Shown: positions 26,270 to 34,697 of the stretch, one piece after another | Numbering within the stretch: the first letter of the stretch is position 1 | Layout: every line of letters begins with the position of its first letter | Assembly (NCBI GenBank): GCA_026417275.1 | Contig: JAOADO010000006.1 | Span: 1-43,870 of the forward strand | Reading direction: 5' to 3' | DNA from: Verrucomicrobiia bacterium | GTDB taxonomy: Bacteria; Verrucomicrobiota; Verrucomicrobiae; Limisphaerales; JAKPVM01 | Length of the DNA stretch: 43,870 bases | The notes under the pieces: model-generated | Told to the model about the DNA's origin: nothing | Seen by the model: the letters and a program-made list of their open reading frames with translations, nothing else | The model's database searches: none | Made by a program: the position numbers and the translations under genes

Positions 26270-27988
26270 CTACTTATTATCTCCCTCTTCCTTATCCTCG
26301 CTTTGCTTTTCCTGGTCTGCCTGTTCAAAGGCATGTTGCAGGGCAACGAGGTCTTCGCCAGGTTTAAGAGAATCAAGCAGTTTTTGTTCCGCCTGTATTT
26401 GTTCTGGTGTGTAGTTGGCGGCTTTGATTGACAAACCAATCCTCCGCTCCGCTTTGTCAATCTTAATTACGCGCGCAGTTACCTCCTGACCGACTTTCAA
26501 CACATTCTTAATCTTGTCAACACGCTCTTCGCTGACCTGCGATATATGAACAAGACCATCAATATCGTGTTGCAAACCAACGAACGCGCCAAAACTTGCA
26601 AGTTTCGTAACCTTGCCAGTAACAAGGTCGCCGACTTTGTAGTATTTATCAATATTCTCCCATGGGTCTTCACTCAATTGCTTGATGCCCACAGAAATTC
26701 TCTGGTTCTCCTTGTCAACTTCAAGTACAACGCCTTCGACTTCTTCCCCTTTCTTGAGAACTTCACTCGGATGATTAATCTTGCGCGTCCAGGAAATGTC
26801 GCTCACGTGTATCATACCGTCAATACCCTCCTCAAGCTCAATAAATGCGCCGTAGCTGGTAAGATTGCGAATCTTGCCTTTGACGCGTGTTCCAGGTGGA
26901 TATTTCTCCATGACTTTCTCCCACGGATTAATCTCGAGCTGACGAATACCGAGCGAAATCTTTTGCTCTTCTTTATTAATTGCCAGCACAACCGACTCCA
27001 CCTCCTGGTCTTTCTTCAATACATCAGACGGTTTGGCAATCCGTTTCGTCCAGGAAAGTTCAGTGACATGAATCAATCCTTCAACGCCAGGTTCAAGTTC
27101 AACAAATGCACCGTATGGCACAAGGTTGACAACCTTGCCTTTAACCCGTTGCCCGACCTGGTACTTCTCTTCAATATTCTCCCAGGGATTGCGCGTCTTC
27201 TGCTTCAGACCAAGACTTACTCTTTCCTTCTCTTTATCAATCGTCAAAACCACCACGTCTACTTCCTGACCAATCTGGAGAATCTCGGATGGATGGTTAA
27301 CCCGTCCCCAGCTCATATCTGTAATGTGAAGCAAGCCATCAAGCCCATTCAAATCTATGAATGCTCCAAAATCTGTAATATTCTTTACAACTCCTTTGCG
27401 GATATCGCCAGGTTGCATCTCTTCAAGCAACTTGGCTCTGCGTTCATTACGTTCCTGCTCAATCAATTCACGTCTTGAAAGAACAACATTCTGCCGTTCA
27501 GGACTGACTTTTACCACCTTGAATTCGAAAACCTTACCTACCAATTCATCAAGATTCTTTGGCGGAATTATATCAATCTGGGAAGCCGGCAAGAACGCCT
27601 CAACGCCAATGTCAACCATTAAACCGCCTTTTACAACGCTCTTAACCTTTCCATTGACCCTTGCACCTTCGTTGGCTATCTGTAAAATCCGCTCCCAGTT
27701 CTTCTTGAACTTGGCTTTTTCATAGGAAAGAACTACCATTCCATCCTTATTCTCAAGACGCTCTATGAGCACCTCTATTTCATCCCCAACCTTTACGTTC
27801 GATGGGTCATCGAACTCTTCAAGCGCTATCACGCCTTCGCTCTTATAACCAATATCCACCAATACTTCTTTGGGACGAACCTCAATTACAGTTCCCTTGA
27901 CAATTTCCCCCGCGGCAAAGCGAATCTGGCTTTGCTCCAGGGCTTCTTTCATGCTAAGCATATGATTTTGTTGTGTTTGTTCAACCAC
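26270..27988 (-). CDS. rpsA: 30S ribosomal protein S1
   Basis: 572 residues with six S1 RNA-binding repeats. They begin near GEIVKGTVIEV, GARVNGKVKSV, GDIRKGVVKNI, GQRVKGKVVNL, GTRVKGKIRNL and GDLVTGKVTKL. Repeats 3-6 carry the GAF(I/V) core and DGLLHITDMSW-type ends; repeats 1 and 2 are divergent, as expected of the ribosome-binding N-terminus. S1 brings mRNA to the small subunit, which matters here since many genes in the window have weak Shine-Dalgarno sites. The frame opens with GTG at 27988; ATGs nine and twelve codons later (27961, 27952) are alternatives. No Shine-Dalgarno is visible. The leader contains two stem-loops, which may mediate self-regulation. Confidence 0.95.
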   Translation of the reverse strand: MVEQTQQNHMLSMKEALEQSQIRFAAGEIVKGTVIEVRPKEVLVDIGYKSEGVIALEEFDDPSNVKVGDEIEVLIERLENKDGMVVLSYEKAKFKKNWERILQIANEGARVNGKVKSVVKGGLMVDIGVEAFLPASQIDIIPPKNLDELVGKVFEFKVVKVSPERQNVVLSRRELIEQERNERRAKLLEEMQPGDIRKGVVKNITDFGAFIDLNGLDGLLHITDMSWGRVNHPSEILQIGQEVDVVVLTIDKEKERVSLGLKQKTRNPWENIEEKYQVGQRVKGKVVNLVPYGAFVELEPGVEGLIHVTELSWTKRIAKPSDVLKKDQEVESVVLAINKEEQKISLGIRQLEINPWEKVMEKYPPGTRVKGKIRNLTSYGAFIELEEGIDGMIHVSDISWTRKINHPSEVLKKGEEVEGVVLEVDKENQRISVGIKQLSEDPWENIDKYYKVGDLVTGKVTKLASFGAFVGLQHDIDGLVHISQVSEERVDKIKNVLKVGQEVTARVIKIDKAERRIGLSIKAANYTPEQIQAEQKLLDSLKPGEDLVALQHAFEQADQEKQSEDKEEGDNK

Positions 27989-28005
27989 GAATCAATAGAC
28001 GATTT

Positions 28006-28027
28006 GCGAGCAATAGAACTTGCTCGC
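28006..28027 (-). promoter_or_regulatory. Stem-loop in the rpsA leader, next to the start codon
   Basis: A perfect 8-bp stem GCGAGCAA/TTGCTCGC with a 6-nt loop, 17 nt before the GTG at 27988 on the transcribed strand. There is no following U-run, so it is not a terminator. Its position suggests control of translation, perhaps by S1 binding its own message as is known in other bacteria. The self-control reading is inference. Confidence 0.5.
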
Positions 28028-28041
28028 TGAAGTCCTTTAAT

Positions 28042-28072
28042 CTCTGTCGTCCTTTACTTCTAACGACAAGAG
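28042..28072 (-). promoter_or_regulatory. Second stem-loop in the rpsA leader
   Basis: CTCTGTCGT (28042-28050) pairs with ACGACAAGAG (28063-28072) with a single bulged base and a 12-nt loop. It lies 15 nt from the first stem-loop. Together they would form a two-hairpin 5' leader. Confidence 0.42.
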
Positions 28073-28149
28073 GTTGATTGTTTTTTTGTTTAATTTCACT
28101 TAAAATTTCCAGTGAACGACCCGCACCCGCGGCGTTCGGATAACCTCTA

Positions 28150-28177
28150 AAATTATTACATCTATTTAATAAAGCAA
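28150..28177 (-). promoter_or_regulatory. Possible rpsA promoter
   Basis: On the - strand TTGCTT (28177-28172), a 16-nt spacer and TAATTT (28155-28150). A start about 7 nt on would give a ~155-nt leader containing both stem-loops before rpsA. Confidence 0.38.
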
Positions 28178-28218
28178 GGGGAATTTTTAAATTTTTTATA
28201 ATTAAAACCCCTCCGAAA

Positions 28219-29652
28219 TTATTTTAAATCAGAAATTTTATACTGTTTTTCCAATTCCTCAACCAGCACTCCAGCATTTTGAACATAGCCGCTTATAAGA
28301 TTGGTGCCAACTATGACTTGTGGCATCTGACTTTGCCCTAAATAAAATACATTCGTCGCAAAAATACTCGAACTCAATTTAATCATATTATTGACCCATG
28401 GGTCGGACAATGCCTTCTCAAGCGCCTCGCTCCCAATGAGGTTTGAAGCAAAAATACGCACATTCTCAATCGAAGGCGCCTGTTGTCCATCAAAAACATA
28501 TTTTTCAAATTTTGGATGCAAAGAACGGTTTGCCCTCCATATTGCCAGCCCAATCTTTGCATATTCACATGCGTTTATATGTGCCTTCGGTGTTCTCGGC
28601 ATCAAGGGATTACATGTGGCATCCAGTGGCATTGGCAGACTTATTATTCCAACCTTATTGCTGTAAACATTTGCTATCGTCATCAAATGAGCGTGCATTT
28701 CACGGCAATAATGATATGTGTAATCAAACAAACTCAATATCTTGGTTGGCGCTTCCACAGAGCCAATATAAGGAACTTCGTCGAGATTGAATTCAAACCC
28801 CGCCCCAGAAATATTAATCCTGTGAACCCTGTTGTTTCCTGTTTTAGAACTATTTGAGCCTTGAACCGAAACAATATTTGGAGGCACTGCTTGTACTGTG
28901 TTTGATGGACTGGCGTTCGGATTGCTAATTGGTTGCACATTGCCGGATGTTAGAACAATATTTGTCAAAACCTTACCGTTCTCCTGTGTTGTCTCGGATT
29001 TAATCTCCTCCATTTTGTTTGTGACAGACTGTGGAATAATCGGCTTTATAACGTGCGTCGTCGGGTTATTAATAATTTGAGCCCCAATAAAAATCCCCAA
29101 CAGCGCCAACGCCCCAACAACCCGTTTCTTCATCCTCCTTGGAGACACGTAAACAATTTTTTCCCTGCTTGAACCCTTTGGTGTGTCCATCAGCGGCACG
29201 TTGAACAAAAGCACTCCACTTGCCGTCATGCCGCATGCATGCGCCGCCATGCAGAATGGACAAATAGCGTTAATTACAAATACCTGCAAAATGATGAACC
29301 ATAATCCAGCGCCTACCACTAATGTTGAAATGCTGATTATCGCTCGCCAGGCTCTCCTCTGCTTCCCAGCATCATAATTCTCTTTTAATTTCCCTACATG
29401 ATGCAACAAACCAACGTAAACTATGAGCGCAAAAAGACTAAGAGGAATTCCCAATAATTTAGACGACTTGCTCTGCATCACGAGGTCGCATCCAGAGTTT
29501 GGACCGCAACCAATAACAGACTCTCCGCTTATACCAATGAACGCAAGATACAAATCAATAATCAACGCGATTAATATCAAAATCCTGCATAAAGACCTCA
29601 GGTTATTAGAAATTGACATTCCACCTGAAAAATTCCTCAATACTTTACCCAT
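28219..29652 (-). CDS. Vitamin K epoxide reductase domain fused to a thioredoxin-like domain
   Basis: 477 residues from the ATG at 29652, which has AAGG 9 nt upstream; the longer frame starts with TTG at 29694. The N-terminal VKOR domain (~residues 20-155) has four or five helices, the loop cysteines C49 and C55 (GCGPNSGCD) and the active-site pair C131/C134 (CPFC). After another helix (~178-195) and a Ser/Asn-rich linker, a DsbA-like thioredoxin domain starts at ~295 (EVPYIGSVEAPTKILSLFDY) and ends with the cis-Pro loop QMPQVIVGTNLISGYV. In family members the pair makes and transfers disulfides in the periplasm. Here the thioredoxin motif reads YHYC (Y313-C316): the first cysteine of CxxC is absent, so ordinary disulfide donation by this domain is doubtful. 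Confidence 0.86.
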   Translation of the reverse strand: MGKVLRNFSGGMSISNNLRSLCRILILIALIIDLYLAFIGISGESVIGCGPNSGCDLVMQSKSSKLLGIPLSLFALIVYVGLLHHVGKLKENYDAGKQRRAWRAIISISTLVVGAGLWFIILQVFVINAICPFCMAAHACGMTASGVLLFNVPLMDTPKGSSREKIVYVSPRRMKKRVVGALALLGIFIGAQIINNPTTHVIKPIIPQSVTNKMEEIKSETTQENGKVLTNIVLTSGNVQPISNPNASPSNTVQAVPPNIVSVQGSNSSKTGNNRVHRINISGAGFEFNLDEVPYIGSVEAPTKILSLFDYTYHYCREMHAHLMTIANVYSNKVGIISLPMPLDATCNPLMPRTPKAHINACEYAKIGLAIWRANRSLHPKFEKYVFDGQQAPSIENVRIFASNLIGSEALEKALSDPWVNNMIKLSSSIFATNVFYLGQSQMPQVIVGTNLISGYVQNAGVLVEELEKQYKISDLK

Positions 29653-29743
29653 AAAACAAAACCTTATGATTGAGCTATAACCTATTTGTACCAAACAACT
29701 TAGATATAGACAACTTTTTTTGATTTCTTATTAACATAAAATG

Positions 29744-30847
29744 TCAAGCTTGCCAGCTCTGTCTCCTGAAATCTGGTTTTAAAGACTTTACCATAAATAA
29801 CTCGGCAATATTTTCCGGTGTGATTAAGCCAACAAACTTCCCATCATAATTAACCACTGGCAATGCCGCACACCCACATTCCTGCATTTTCCGATACGCT
29901 TCTTCAAACGGCTCATAAGGCATCGCGTACGGCAAATTTTTCTGCATAAACTCAATTACATACGCGTTTTCCATGCCCTGCTTCAAAGCAGTAATCATGC
30001 CATCGCGCGTTAAGATGCCAAGCACCCTGCCATATTCATCAAGAACAGGAAATTCATGCTGGGATGTTCGCAAAAGCGCTTCCACCGCCTCGTTTATAGT
30101 TGCGTACGCCGGTAAAGTCATCAAACGCGTCATCATAGCCTCAGAGACAAGCATGTCCGATGAAACACTTTTTGCATGGACCATTGAAGCCTCCTGAGAG
30201 GCTCCAAGATATACAAACAACGCAATAAAAATGAGCATCGGGTTAAAGAACAAGCCAACAAGCGCAAACACAAAAGCCAACCCCTGTCCAATCCATGCGG
30301 CAATCTTTGTTGCCTGAGAATAATCCATTAACATAGCAAGCATTGCCCGCAACACCCTTCCGCCATCCATGGGAAACGCTGGAATCAAATTAAACATTGC
30401 CAGCATAATATTAACGGTTGCAATTTTCCCCACTATATTAATTCCAGGCTCATCAATATTTTCAATGTAACGCCAGCTAATATCACTCCCGAAAACGAAT
30501 ACCAGAACGCCGGCTATAATAAAATTCACCACCGGTCCAGAAACAGCCATTATTAGTTCTTCGTGAGGTTTGTCCGGAATTCTTAACATCCTTGCTACTC
30601 CGCCGATGGGCAACAAAGTAATGTCAGGCGTTCGAATCCCAAATGAACGCGCGGCTAATGCATGTCCAAATTCATGAAGCAGAACGCACCCGAACAAAGC
30701 TGACACTAAAATCAAACCATCAAACATTGCAACAAGTCCGCCAAGCATGTAATACGTAAATCCTATCCAGGCTAAAAACAGGATAAAAGTAACGTGAAGT
30801 TTCACATCAATCCCGGCGATTCGTGCAATTTTAATAGACCACCGCAT
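29744..30847 (-). CDS. Site-2 protease family (M50) intramembrane metalloprotease with CBS pair
   Basis: 367 residues. The zinc motif HEFGH is at 58-62 in the helix LLHEFGHALAARSFG, and the third ligand lies in NLIPAFPMDGGRVLRA. About six membrane helices occupy residues 15-215. The C-terminal third is a pair of CBS domains (MMTRLMTLPAYATINEAVEA, VLGILTRDGMITALKQ, CAALPVVNYDGKFVGLIT). This is the SpoIVFB-like M50B branch with regulatory CBS domains, which in other proteins sense adenine nucleotides. The target is unknown. GGAAG lies near the start codon. It begins 146 nt after the rluD stop, a gap with no feature I can support. Confidence 0.93.
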   Translation of the reverse strand: MRWSIKIARIAGIDVKLHVTFILFLAWIGFTYYMLGGLVAMFDGLILVSALFGCVLLHEFGHALAARSFGIRTPDITLLPIGGVARMLRIPDKPHEELIMAVSGPVVNFIIAGVLVFVFGSDISWRYIENIDEPGINIVGKIATVNIMLAMFNLIPAFPMDGGRVLRAMLAMLMDYSQATKIAAWIGQGLAFVFALVGLFFNPMLIFIALFVYLGASQEASMVHAKSVSSDMLVSEAMMTRLMTLPAYATINEAVEALLRTSQHEFPVLDEYGRVLGILTRDGMITALKQGMENAYVIEFMQKNLPYAMPYEPFEEAYRKMQECGCAALPVVNYDGKFVGLITPENIAELFMVKSLKPDFRRQSWQA

Positions 30848-30993
30848 AAAATTTTTCTTCCCATATCAGGCAGGGCAAATCTTTTAACCATACCATTTTT
30901 TATCTATCAATTTATCCACTTTGCCTTTCTATTCAACAGACCAGGATAAAAAATAAGTTAATATAGTATTTGCGCGGATTGAAAAGATTGGTT

Positions 30994-31998
30994 TTAACTA
31001 ATCGAATCTTGAGCATCTGCATCGCCGCTGTGGCTATCAGCCGCTAATTGTCGCAAAACACGTAGAGCGGCGCGGAAATCATTGGGCAATTCCGCCTCAA
31101 ATGATTCCGGTTCCATTGTACGCGGATGAATAAAATCGAGCCTCCTTGCGTGTAGAAGCAATCTCTCTGGCTTGTACCCCGTTAGTTGATACAACTTTTT
31201 ATTCGTTTTAACTCCATATATCTGGTCTCCAAAAACTGGATGTCCAAGATGCTGAAAGTGAACACGAATCTGGTGAGTCCGCCCCGTGTGGATTACCACC
31301 TCGACAAGAGACGAGCAAAACATTTCTTCCACAACCGTATAACTTGTCCGCGCCATGCGCCCGCCTTTGTGATAATGTGTGGCAACAGACATTCTATGAC
31401 GATGAATCTGGTCACGGACAATGTAAGTTTGAATATCGCCAATCTTCTGCTCAAGATGACCGCACACAATAGCGTTATAAACTTTAAAAGTCTTTCGTTT
31501 AGCAAACTGTTCAGCCAGAGCCATATGCGCAAAATCGTTCTTAGCTACCACCATCACGCCGCTCGTGTCGCGGTCAAGCCTGTGTACAATTCCGGGGCGA
31601 ACTACGCCACCAATTCCACTTAAACTGCCCCCGCAATGATGCAATAATGCGTTCACAAGCGTATTGTCAGACACTCCAGAACCAGGATGCACAACTATGC
31701 CAGGTTGTTTATTCAAAACAAGAATATCGTCATCCTCATAAATTACCTTCAAGGGAATCTCCTGCGGAACCACATCGGATGAGCGCGCCACAGGCCAAAT
31801 AATTTCCACAACATCCCCCTTGCGAGGATGATAAGTTGGTTTAACAACCTGTCCGTTTACTTTTATATATCCCTCAGAAATTAACCTTTGGATTGTGACC
31901 CTTGACACCTCCGGACATTGCGATGCGACAAATTTATCCAGCCTTTCCCCCGGCAAAGATTCCTGTATTACGAATTTTTCCACCCGTTCACCGCTCAT
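30994..31998 (-). CDS. rluD: 23S rRNA pseudouridine synthase, RluD type
   Basis: 334 residues from the ATG at 31998, two nt after the lspA stop. In-frame upstream starts (ATG 32019, GTG 32049) would overlap lspA and add 7 or 17 poorly conserved residues. An S4 RNA-binding domain (ERLDKFVASQ, RVTIQRLISEGYIKVNG) leads into the synthase domain. The catalytic aspartate is in HRLDRDTSGVMVVAK (D142 here). Other motifs are YEDDDILVLNKQPGIVVHPG and HTGRTHQIRVHFQHLGHP. RluD modifies uridines in helix 69 of 23S rRNA. It is the last gene of the zinc-ribbon protein-rnc-lspA-rluD operon; the lspA-rluD order is widespread. Confidence 0.93.
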   Translation of the reverse strand: MSGERVEKFVIQESLPGERLDKFVASQCPEVSRVTIQRLISEGYIKVNGQVVKPTYHPRKGDVVEIIWPVARSSDVVPQEIPLKVIYEDDDILVLNKQPGIVVHPGSGVSDNTLVNALLHHCGGSLSGIGGVVRPGIVHRLDRDTSGVMVVAKNDFAHMALAEQFAKRKTFKVYNAIVCGHLEQKIGDIQTYIVRDQIHRHRMSVATHYHKGGRMARTSYTVVEEMFCSSLVEVVIHTGRTHQIRVHFQHLGHPVFGDQIYGVKTNKKLYQLTGYKPERLLLHARRLDFIHPRTMEPESFEAELPNDFRAALRVLRQLAADSHSGDADAQDSIS

Positions 31999-31999
31999 T

Positions 32000-32650
32000 T
32001 TACTTTTGCGATTCTCCATCTTGTTTTTCACTCGACTCACCGCAAACACTGCGGTTCGGGAAAACCGTCATTTTAGAATCATCCACTTTCGGCGAATCAC
32101 CTTTCTTCATATGAATCGGAGTCTCCTCGAACTCTTTTTTGGTTATTATAAGAATTATCATTACCGCTACTCCAAGACAAATCGAAAGGTCTGCTAAATT
32201 AAATGCCGGAAACCCAAGTTCATTCCCGCTCCTTTGAATGACGTAAAAATACAGAAAATCAACCACATGACCTCGAATTAATCTGTCAACTATATTTCCA
32301 ATAATACCGCCAAAAATCATTCCCATCGCCGCCTGTCCGCTCAATGTGCTCGTCTCAAATTTATCCCTTACAATGAACAGGAACAAAAGCGCAAGCAGGG
32401 AAATTACAGTCAACAACTCATTGTTGTCCCTGAACAAACTCCATGCCGCCCCCGTATTTCCCCAATAAACAAGTTTAAAAAATCCATCAATTATAACCCT
32501 GTCTTCGTGAAGCGAGAGCAATTCAATAACAGCCAGTTTGCTAATCTGGTCTAAAAAAGCCACAATAACGCAAACAATTGTTATTATTTCACCAGGCTTT
32601 AAAAAATTGGTTATCGAATCTAATTTTCGACTGTCTCCTTTTTGCGTCAT
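32000..32650 (-). CDS. lspA: Lipoprotein signal peptidase (signal peptidase II)
   Basis: 216 residues, longer than the common 150-170 because of ~20 extra N-terminal residues and a hydrophilic C-terminal tail of ~45. Four membrane helices are seen. Signature parts: VYWGNTGAAWSLF, then GGIIGNIVDRLIRGHVVDF with catalytic D131, and FPAFNLADLSI with catalytic D154. It cleaves prolipoprotein signal peptides at the lipobox cysteine in the inner membrane, as expected in a diderm with a Lol-type exporter. Its start overlaps the rnc stop by four bases (ATGA) and its stop abuts rluD. Confidence 0.95.
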   Translation of the reverse strand: MTQKGDSRKLDSITNFLKPGEIITIVCVIVAFLDQISKLAVIELLSLHEDRVIIDGFFKLVYWGNTGAAWSLFRDNNELLTVISLLALLFLFIVRDKFETSTLSGQAAMGMIFGGIIGNIVDRLIRGHVVDFLYFYVIQRSGNELGFPAFNLADLSICLGVAVMIILIITKKEFEETPIHMKKGDSPKVDDSKMTVFPNRSVCGESSEKQDGESQK

Positions 32651-33408
32651 TTTACGGATTTTTTAATTTTCTCTATAAAATTTTTTTCGGAAAAATCGAG
32701 CGCCTTTTTTGCGCGCTCCTCGCCGTTGTTTTTTAATAACTCAAGAGCCGCAATTGCCGCATTTGTTTCCGCCGCCTTTTTGCTTCCTCCAGCGCCAGTG
32801 CCAAGAATCTTTCCCTGATGCATAACAGCGCATTCAAACACCCTCGCATGGTCAGGACCGCTGGTTTTAATAACTTTGTATTTAGGTGGTTCCTGAGATG
32901 TGGCTTGCAATATTTCCTGTAAATGCCCCTTTGGATTATCAAGATATTGCTCCTTGATTTCTAACTCCAACTTTCCAAAACATTCTAAAAGCAATCGCCT
33001 TGCATGTCTTAATCCCCTGTCAAGATATATCGCCCCAATTAAAGCCTCAAACGCGTCAGAAAGCGATGAATCCCGCTCGCGTAATCCCGCGTTTTCCTCC
33101 GCCTGCGATATTATTAAATACTCCCCGAGATTAATCTTTCTCGCGCAACAAGCCAATACCCTCCCGTTTATGAATTTCGACCGCGCGTTGGATAAAAAAC
33201 CCTCGTCCTTTTCTGGAAAGGCGTTGAAAAGTTCGCCAGCCATTATCAAACCAATCACTGCATCTCCCAAAAATTCAAGCCGCTGATTGTTCTCAATGGA
33301 ATTGGGAGCGTTCGAAGACGATGGATGAGTTAAAGCAAGCCTGAGCAGTTCTTCAGATTTGAAATGATATCCAATCGTTTTCTCTAATTTTTTTAATTTT
33401 TCGCTCAC
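32647..33408 (-). CDS. rnc: Ribonuclease III
   Basis: 253 residues, starting with GTG at 33408, 8 nt after the upstream gene stop. The signature QRLEFLGDAVIGL and the second metal-site motif DAFEALIGAIYLDRG are intact. A C-terminal double-stranded RNA-binding domain follows (NPKGHLQEILQATS to GSKKAAETNAAIAALELL). The enzyme cuts double-stranded RNA, including rRNA precursors. The overlap with lspA indicates coupling. Confidence 0.96.
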   Translation of the reverse strand: MSEKLKKLEKTIGYHFKSEELLRLALTHPSSSNAPNSIENNQRLEFLGDAVIGLIMAGELFNAFPEKDEGFLSNARSKFINGRVLACCARKINLGEYLIISQAEENAGLRERDSSLSDAFEALIGAIYLDRGLRHARRLLLECFGKLELEIKEQYLDNPKGHLQEILQATSQEPPKYKVIKTSGPDHARVFECAVMHQGKILGTGAGGSKKAAETNAAIAALELLKNNGEERAKKALDFSEKNFIEKIKKSVK

Positions 33409-33416
33409 GACCAGTT

Positions 33417-34109
33417 TTAATTGTTTTCTCCAGATGTCTGCTCCGCCGCCGCAGGTGTCACAACCCCATTTTCGACCACTGTTTTATTTTGATTGTTCTC
33501 TGGCACATCCACAGAACCTTCTGCTGTTTTCTTGTTCACATTATCGGAAATACTACCAGCTGGCGGCGTTTCGCCTTTTTGCTCTTCAATCCCATGTTCA
33601 AGCAAATGAGCCACCTTTGTTTGCACTTCTCCTAATTTCTCAAAATCAATCGCAGAGTCCGCTATCGTAAAAATATCGCCTGTTTTTGCCTGCTCATAAA
33701 CGAAAATTCTCTTCCCGTTTTCATTCAATTCCTTTTTCACCTTTAGAATTTTTTTACGTTCAAGCATCACGGCAAGAATAAAAATCGGGGCAGAATATTC
33801 TGGATTGTTCATCTCAATAAGTTTTCGCAACAAAGTCTCCGCAGTTTCTTTCTTTATTGGTTCGGGCGGAGGCGGAGGCGGCACTTCATAAACTCCCTGC
33901 CAGTACGAGATGAAACCCTTTTTATCCAATCCAGCAGGCAAAGCCGATTCTGGTGACCCCTGATTTTTCCAGCAAACGTCGCAAACATCAAACCGCGCCA
34001 ATTCATGCTTCTTTTCAAACAGAAAGGTATGATAAACCTCTTTGTCCTTAAAAGAGTTCCCGCACGATTGACACACATGCGACCGCGCTGTTATTTTCCA
34101 TTCATTCAT
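33417..34109 (-). CDS. Zinc-ribbon protein of unknown function
   Basis: 230 residues from the ATG at 34109 (TTG at 34112 is one codon upstream). AGAGG lies 9 nt before the ATG. The first ~50 residues hold two CxxC pairs (CQSCGNSFKDKEVYHTFLF and FDVCDVCWKNQ), a likely structural zinc ribbon. A proline run (PPPPPPEP) follows, then a helical segment (LLRKLIEMNNPEYSAPIFIL, AVMLERKKILKVKKE) that resembles the middle part of homologues I recall from Verrucomicrobia-type genomes. The C-terminal ~60 residues are Gln/Asn/Glu-rich and probably disordered. It is first in the operon with rnc, which hints at an RNA-related role, but no function is established. Confidence 0.8.
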   Translation of the reverse strand: MNEWKITARSHVCQSCGNSFKDKEVYHTFLFEKKHELARFDVCDVCWKNQGSPESALPAGLDKKGFISYWQGVYEVPPPPPPEPIKKETAETLLRKLIEMNNPEYSAPIFILAVMLERKKILKVKKELNENGKRIFVYEQAKTGDIFTIADSAIDFEKLGEVQTKVAHLLEHGIEEQKGETPPAGSISDNVNKKTAEGSVDVPENNQNKTVVENGVVTPAAAEQTSGENN

Positions 34110-34147
34110 CAAACTTAACCTCTAACTCCAGCTTTACGATGCATTAC

Positions 34148-34175
34148 TTTTTATGGCAAATCCAATCTATTGCAA
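34148..34175 (-). promoter_or_regulatory. Possible promoter of the zinc-ribbon protein-rnc-lspA-rluD operon
   Basis: On the - strand TTGCAA (34175-34170), 16-nt spacer, TAAAAA (34153-34148). TTGCTT (34179-34174) with CATAAA (34155-34150) at spacer 18 is an equal alternative. The phased repeat array starts right upstream of, and partly overlaps, this site. Confidence 0.35.
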
Positions 34176-34230
34176 GCAAATGTTAACAAATGTAACCTTT
34201 TGTAATATTATGTAATCTTTTGTAATACTA
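34171..34230. repeat. Six-unit, 10-nt phased TGTAA-type array
   Basis: Six consecutive 10-mers each begin with TG: TGCAAGCAAA, TGTTAACAAA, TGTAACCTTT, TGTAATATTA, TGTAATCTTT, TGTAATACTA. Four of them start with TGTAA exactly; the second halves are AT-rich and differ. The 10-nt period places each copy on nearly the same helix face. It fills the 177-nt gap between two - strand genes, just upstream of the likely rnc-operon promoter. It could be a cooperative protein-binding site, curved DNA or a decayed tandem repeat. Confidence 0.7.
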
Positions 34231-34289
34231 ATTTAAACATGAGATTTTTCAAGATGCCGATTCCGTAATATAGCTTAACCTCCAGCCAT

Positions 34290-34586
34290 TCAGTCTTTTT
34301 TCGAGTGTTTTTTCTTTTCATCATGATTTCTGCAAATCTCGTCAATTGTTTCACCGAGCAAAGTCTTAAATTCATTGCGAGATTCCAGATTTATGAACCG
34401 CAATTCAACAAGGGACAAATAAAGCGAAAGCACGGTGAAAAACAAACACCCACTCCAGTAAATTATATACTGCACCCCATCCAGCGACGATTTTAAAAAA
34501 GTTTGTCCACAAACAAGGAGAAAAATTGCGCTTAAAATGGATATTGCGATTAACAATTTTCTGCTTCTGCGGCTTAAAAAAGGCAT
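34290..34586 (-). CDS. Small two-helix membrane protein of unknown function
   Basis: 98 residues from the ATG at 34586; the frame also opens at a TTG at 34604. A basic N-terminus (FLSRRSRKL) is followed by two hydrophobic helices (LLIAISILSAIFLLVCGQTF and YIIYWSGCLFFTVLSLYLSL) and a charged C-terminal tail containing ETIDEICRNHDEKKK. It is an inner-membrane protein with both ends probably in the cytoplasm. I recognise the layout from Verrucomicrobia-type genomes but know no function. It lies between smpB and the rnc operon on the same strand. No Shine-Dalgarno is seen. Confidence 0.6.
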   Translation of the reverse strand: MPFLSRRSRKLLIAISILSAIFLLVCGQTFLKSSLDGVQYIIYWSGCLFFTVLSLYLSLVELRFINLESRNEFKTLLGETIDEICRNHDEKKKHSKKD

Positions 34587-34697
34587 AACTTGTTTTTTTA
34601 ACAATTAAAAAAGACCTGATAATTAAAATGCAATAACAAACCGAACCACTGTTCTCCCCAAAAAAACTTCCGTAAACATCAATAAATCGGCAAAAAA

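Noticed and set aside
26546..27478. 310-codon open frame on + opposite rpsA
   Set aside because: It is antisense to the repeated S1 domains; the length is explained by the codon bias of the true gene, and the product is not protein-like.
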